DNA of 64,000 nucleotides from Siphonodentalium dalli (lineage: Eukaryota; Mollusca; Scaphopoda; Gadilida; Siphonodentaliidae). The stretch is taken from assembly GCA_032622095.1 (NCBI GenBank), contig CP136062.1:8211710-8275709 (forward strand), in the 5' to 3' direction. The notes under the pieces were generated by a model. It did no database searches, was not told where the DNA came from, and saw only the letters and a program-made list of their open reading frames with translations. Made by a program: the position numbers and the translations under genes. Within the stretch, counting starts at the first letter, position 1, and each line of letters opens with the position of its first letter. Shown piece by piece: positions 58,401 through 64,000 of this stretch.

Positions 58401-61400
58401 AGGATGCGTATTATCAGTAATGGTGTGGCGATAATGAGTCCTGAAACATGAGAGGATGCGTATTATCAGTAACGGTGTGGCGATAATGAGTCCTGAAACA
58501 TGAGAGGATGCGTATTATCAGTAATGGTGTGGCAATAATGAGTCCTGAAACATGAGAGGATGCGTATTATCAGTAATGGAGTGGCGATAATGAGCCCAGA
58601 AACAGGAGAGGATGCGTATTATCAGTAATGTTGTGGCGATAATGAGTCCAGAACAAGAGAGGAGGCGTATTATCAGAAATGATGTGGCGATATGAGTCCT
58701 GAAACAGGATATGAGTCGTATTATCAGTAATGGTGTGGCGATAATGAGTCCTGAAGTAGAAGAGGATGCGTATTATCAGTAATGATGTGGCGATAATGAG
58801 TCCTGAAACATGAGAGGATGCGTATTATCAGTAATGGTGTGGCGACACTGAGTCCAGAACATGAGAGGAGGCGTATTATCAGTAATTGTGTGGCGATAAT
58901 GAGTCCTGAAACATGAGAGGATGCGTATTATCAGTAATGGTGTGGCGATAATGAGTCCTGAATAGGAGAGGTTGCGTATTATCAGTAATGGTGTGGCGAA
59001 AATGAGTCCTGAATAGGAGAGGATGCGTATTATCAGTAATGGTGTGGCGATAATGAGTCCTGAATAGAAGAGGAGGCGTATTATCAGTAATGGTGCGGCG
59101 ATAATGAGTCCTGAATAGGAGAGGAGGCGTATTATCAGTAATGGTGTGGCGATAATGAGTCCTGAAACATGAGAGGATACGTATTATCAGTAATGGTGTG
59201 GCGATAATGAGTCCTGAAACATGAGAGGATGCGTATTATCAGTAATGTTGTGGCAATACTGAGTCCTGAAACATGAGAGAGGATGCGTATTATTAGTACT
59301 GGTGTGGCGATAATGCGTCCTGAAACATGAGAGGAGGCGTATTATCAGTAATGGTGTGGCGATAATGAGTCCTGAAACATGAGAGGATGCGTATTATCAG
59401 TAATGTTGTGGCAATAATGAGTCCTGAAACATGAGAGGGTGCGTATTATCAGTGATGTTGTGGCAATAATGAGTCCTGAATAGGAGAGGATGCGTATTAT
59501 CATGGTGCGGCGATAATGAGTCCTGAAACAGGATATGAGTCGTATTATCAGTAATGGTGTGGCGATTATGAGTCCTGAATAGGAGTGGAGGCGTATTATC
59601 AGTAATGGTGTGGCGATAATGAGCCCAGAAACAGGAGAGGATGTGTATTATCAGTAATGGTGTGGCGATAATGAGTCCTGAAACATGAGAGGATGCGTAT
59701 TATTAGTAATGGTGTGGCGATAATGAGTCCTGAATAGAAGAGGATGCGTATTATCAGTAATGGAGTGGCGATAATGAGTCCTGAATAGGAGAGGTTGCGT
59801 ATTATCAGTAATGTTGTGGCGATAATGAGCCCAGAAACAGGAGAGGAGGCGTATTATCAGTAATGATGTGGCGATAATGAGCCCAGAAACAGGAGAGGAG
59901 GCGTATTATCAGTAATGGTGTGGCGATAATGAGTACTGAATAGGAGAGGATGCGTATTATCAGTAATGCTGTGGCGGTAATGAGCCCAGAAACAGGAGAG
60001 GAGGCGTATTACCAGTAATGGTGTGGCGATAATGATTCCTGAAACATGAGAGGATGCGTATTATCAGAAATGGTGTGGCGACAATGAGTCCTGAAACACG
60101 AGAGGAGGCGTATTATTAGTAATGGTGTGGCGATAATGAGTCCTGAAACATGAGAGGATGCGTATTATCAGAAATGGTGTGGCGACAATGAGTCCTGAAA
60201 CATGAGAGGATGCGTATTATCAGTAATGATGCGGCGATAATGAGTCCTGAATAGGAGAGGATGCGTATTATCAGTAATGGTGTGGCGATAATGAGTCCAG
60301 AAACAGGAGAGGAGGATAATTATCAGTAATGGTGTGGAGACAATGAGTCCTGAAACATGACAGGAGGCGTATTATCAGTAATGTTGTGGCGATAATGAGT
60401 CCTGAATAGAAGAGGATGCGTATTATCAGTAATGGTGTGGCGATAATGAGTCCTGAAACATGAGAGGATGCGTATTATCAGTAATGGTGTGGCGATAATG
60501 AGTCCAGAAACAGGAGAGGAGGATAATTATCAGTAATGGTGTGGCGACAATGAGTCCTGAAACATGAGAGGAGGCGTGTTATCAGTAATGATGTGGCGAT
60601 AATGAGTCCCGAAACATGAGAGGAGGCGTATTATCAGTAATGTTGTGGCGATAATGAGTCCTGAATAGAAGAGGATGCGTATTATCAGTAATGTTGTGGC
60701 GATAATGAGTCCTGAAACATGAGAGGATGCGTATTATCAGTAATGGTGTGGCGATAATGAGTCCAGAAACAGGAGAGGATGCGTATTATCAGTAATGGTG
60801 TGGCGATAATGAGTCCTGAAACATGAGAGGATGCGTATTATCAGTAATGGTGTGGCGATAATGAGTCCTGAAACATGAGAGGATGCGTATTATCAGTAAT
60901 GGTGTGGCGATAATGAGTCCTGAAACATGAGAGGATGCGTATTATCAGTAATGGTGTGGCGACAATGAGTCCTGAATAGAAGAGGATGCGTATTATCAGT
61001 AATTATGGGGCGATAATGAGTCCTGAAACATGAGAGGATGCGTATTATCAGTAACGATGTGGAGATAATGAGTCCTGAATAGAAGAGGATGCGTATTATC
61101 AGTAATTATGTGGCGATAGTGAGTCCTGCATAGAAGAGGATGCGTATTATCAGTAATGGTGTGGCATTAATGAGTCATGAAACATGAGAGGATGCGTATT
61201 ATCAGTAATGTTGTGGCGATAATGAGACCTGAAACATGAGAGGATGCGTATTATCAGTAACGGTGTGGCGATAATGAGCCCAGAAACATGAGAGGATGCG
61301 TATTATCAGTAATGATGTGGCGACAATGAGTCCTGAATAGGAGAGGATGCGTATTATCAGTAACGGTGTGGCGATAATGAGTCCTGAAACATGACAGGAG

Positions 61401-63990
61401 GCGTATTATCAGTAATGGTGTGGCGATAATGTGTCCTGAAACATGAGAGGATGCGTATTATCAGTAATGGTGTGGCGATAATGAGTCCTGAAACATGAGA
61501 GGATGCGTATTATCAGTAATGGTGTGGCGATAATGAGTCCTGAAACATGAGAGGATGCGTGTTATCAGTAATGGTGTGGCGATTATGAGTCCTGAAACAT
61601 GAGAGGATGCGTATTATCAGTAATGGTGTGGCGATAATGAGCCCAGAAACATGAGAGGATGCGTATTATCAGTAATGATGTGGCGACAATGAGTCCTGAA
61701 ACATGAGAGGATGCGTATTGTCAGTAATGGTGTGGCGATAATGAGTCCTGAAACATGAGAGGATGCGTATTATCAGTAATTATGTGGCGATAATGAGTCC
61801 TGAAACATGAGCGGGTGCGTATTACCAGTAATGGTGTGGCGATAATGAGTCCTGAAACATGAGGGGATGCGTATTATCAGTAATGATGTGGCGATAATGA
61901 GTCCTGAAACATGAGAGGAGGCGTATTATCAGTAATGGTGTGTCGATAATGAGTCCTGAAACATGAGAGGATGCGTATTATCAGTAATGGTGTGGCGATA
62001 ATGAGTCCTGAATAGAAGAGGATACGTATTATCAGTAATTATGTGGCGATAGTGAGTCCTGCATAGAAGAGGATGCGTATTATCAGTAATGGTGTGGCAT
62101 TAATGAGTCATGAAACATGAGAGGATGCGTATTATCAGTAATGTTGTGGCGATAATGAGACCTGAAACATGAGAGGATGCGTATTATCAGTAATGGTGTG
62201 GCGATAATGAGCCCAGAAACATGAGAGGATGCGTATTATCAGTAATGATGTGGCGATAATGAGTCCTGAAACATGAGAGGATGCGTATTATCAGTAATGG
62301 TGTGGCGATAATGAGTCCTGAAACATGAGAGGATGCGTATCATCAGTAATGGTGTGGCGATAATGAGTCCTGAAACATGAGATGATGCGTATTATCAGTA
62401 ATGGTGTGGCGACAATGAGTTCTGAATAGGAGAGGATGCGTATTATCAGTAACGGTGTGACGATAATGAGTCCTGAAACATGAGAGGAGGCGTATTATCA
62501 GTAATGGTGTGGCGATAATGAGTCCTGAAACATGAGAGGATGCGTATTATCAGTAATGGTGTGGCGATAATGAGTCCTGAAACATGAGAGGATGCGTATT
62601 ATCAGTAACGATGTGGCGAGAATGAGTCCTGAAACATGAGAGGAGGCGTATTATCAGTAATGGTGTGGCGATAATGAGTCCTGAAACATGAGAGGAGGCG
62701 TATTATCAGTAATGGTGTGGCGATAATGAGTCCTGAAACATGAGAGGATGCGTATTATCAGTAATGGTGTGGCGATAATGAGTCCTGAAACATGAGAGGA
62801 TGCGTATTATCAGTAATGGTGTGGCGATAATGAGTCCTGAAACATGAGAGGATGCGTATTATCAGTAATGATGTGGCGATTATGAGTCCTGAAACATGAG
62901 AGGATGCGTATTATCAGTAATGGTGTGGCGATAATGAGTCCTGAAACATGAGGGGATGCGTATTATCAGTAATGATGTGGCGATAATGAGTCCTGAAACA
63001 TGAGAGGAGGCGTATTATCCATAATGGTGTGTCGATAATGAGTCCTGAAACATGAGAGGATGCGTATTATCAGTAATGATGTGGCGATATTGAGTCCTGA
63101 ATAGGAGAGGATGCGTATTATCAGTAATGGTGTGGCGATAATGAGTCCTGAAACATGAGAGGATGCGTATTATCAGTAATGGTGTGGCGATAATGAGTCC
63201 TGAAACATGAGAGGATGCGTATTATCAGTAATGGTGTGGCGATAATGAGTCCTGAAACATGAGAGGATGCGTATTATCAGTAACGGTGTGGCGATAATGA
63301 GTCCTGAAACATGAGAGGATGCGTATTATCAGTAATGGTGTGGCGATAATGAGTCCTGAAACATGAGAGGATGCGTATTATCAGTAATGGTGTGGCGATA
63401 ATGAGTCAGGAAACATGAGAGGATGCGTATTATCAGTAATGGTGTGGCGATAATGAGTCCTGAAACATGAGAGGATGCGTATTATCAGTAATGGTGTGGC
63501 GATAATGAGTCCTGAAACATGAGAGGATGCGTATTATCAGTAATGGTGTGGCAATAATGAGTCCTGAAACATGAGAGGATGCGTATTATCAGTAACGGTG
63601 TGGCGATAATGAGCCCAGAAACAGGAGAGGATGCGTATTATCAGTAATGTTGTGGCGATAATGAGTCCAGAACAGGAGAGGAGGCGTATTATCAGTAATG
63701 ATGTGGCGATATGAGTCCTGAAACAGGATATGAGTCGTATTATCAGTAATGGTGTGGCGATAATGAGTCCTGAAGTAGAAGAGGATGCGTATTATCAGTA
63801 ATGATGTGGCGATAATGAGTCCTGAAACATGAGAGGATGCGTATTATCAGTAATGGTGTGGCGACACTGAGTCCAGAACATGAGAGGAGGCGTATTATCA
63901 GTAATTGTGTGGCGATATTGAGTCCTGAAACATGAGAGGATGCGTATTATCAGTAATGGTGTGGCGATAATGAGTCCTGAATAGGAGAGG
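55455..63990 (-). repeat. ~4.85-5.0-kb segmental duplication in the 52-bp array
   Basis: The rare unit with AGGATAATTATCAGTAATGG is at 55461 and 55668, and again at 60313 and 60520, offset exactly 4,852 bp. The marker GGCGATATGAGTCCTGAAAC is near 58688 and 63707, offset 5,019 bp. The drift of 167 bp is about three units, so unit gains or losses followed the duplication. Confidence 0.85.
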
Positions 63991-64000
63991 ATGCGTATTA

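Larger units (their letters stand above)
47044..64000 (-). repeat. 52-bp satellite built on a 3' splice site
   Basis: About 320 tandem units, running out of the window. On the plus strand: GTGGCGATAATGAGTCCTGA, AACATGAGAGGATGCG, TATTATCAGTAATG. On the minus (gene) strand: ATTACTGATAATACGCATCC, TCTCATGTTTCAG, GACTCATTATCGCCACACC. CTGAT fits the branch-point consensus YTNAY; its A is 25 nt from the AG. CCTCTCATGTTTCAG is a fair acceptor. GACTCATTATCG(C/T)CACA equals the first ~17 nt of the adjacent fucosyltransferase exon. No GTRAGT-like donor occurs in the unit. A 48-bp variant (AACAGAATATGAGTCG, TATTATCATTGTG) is mixed in before about 54400. Sub-blocks differ: GAGGCG type at 47-51.4 kb and 52.5-54.4 kb, GATGCG type elsewhere. 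Frames such as SGLIIATPLLIIRLLS are repeat translations. Confidence 0.95.

Noticed and set aside
47044-64000. CRISPR array
   Set aside because: Units are contiguous with no unique spacers, and the context is an animal genome.

Overview
The window looks like repeat-saturated genomic DNA from an animal, most likely a mollusc or another lophotrochozoan. That placement is inference. It rests on long AT-rich non-coding stretches with short spurious ORFs, an intron/3' splice-site structure, a GT11 fucosyltransferase exon, a Crypton-type tyrosine recombinase, 5S-like and tRNA-like sequences, and many ACCGGT and ACATGT words. There is no operon structure, no ribosome-binding-site pattern and no dense coding. 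Only one apparently intact coding exon is visible in 64 kb.

Layout. 1-2090 is a 39-bp minisatellite joined to a 19-21-bp minisatellite (2161-2488). 3284-3663 is a 34-bp tandem repeat. 7471-8693 is a broken Crypton/DUF3504-type recombinase gene. 8932-9238 is a CA/A-rich low-complexity block between 34-bp direct repeats. 11228-11620 is a large palindrome. 11836-12153 holds two tandem 5S rRNA-like sequences on the minus strand. 12505-13487 is a short hAT element with a decayed BED zinc finger and near-perfect 8-bp target duplications. 14045-19432 is a composite block: an outer inverted pair, two copies of a TA-flanked MITE, and tandem units of about 160 bp. 19623-20180 is a foldback MITE and 20545-20735 a tRNA-derived SINE candidate. 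21966-33619 is an 11.65-kb foldback-like element: inverted ends of about 300 bp enclose a satellite with 135-165-bp units that changes orientation once near 22748, and a 1.3-kb TIR element is inserted near its right end. 33.6-45.9 kb holds hairpins, MITEs (including TTAA-bounded 600-bp ones), a 1.67-kb long-TIR element and several minisatellites.

45944-47043 (minus) is the last coding exon of an alpha-1,2-fucosyltransferase (FUT1/2-like, GT11). It begins with a type II membrane anchor at a clear 3' splice site. Directly upstream in gene orientation, and running to the window end, lies a tandem array of about 17 kb with a 52-bp unit (47044-64000). In gene orientation each unit resembles the exon's own acceptor: branch-point-like CTGAT, a pyrimidine tract, TTTCAG, then the first ~17 nt of the exon. 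The intron next to the fucosyltransferase exon therefore appears to hold about 300 copies of its own 3' splice site. This is the most unusual feature of the window.

Nothing here forms a multi-gene pathway. The only plausible host gene function is Golgi glycan fucosylation; everything else is mobile or tandem DNA.
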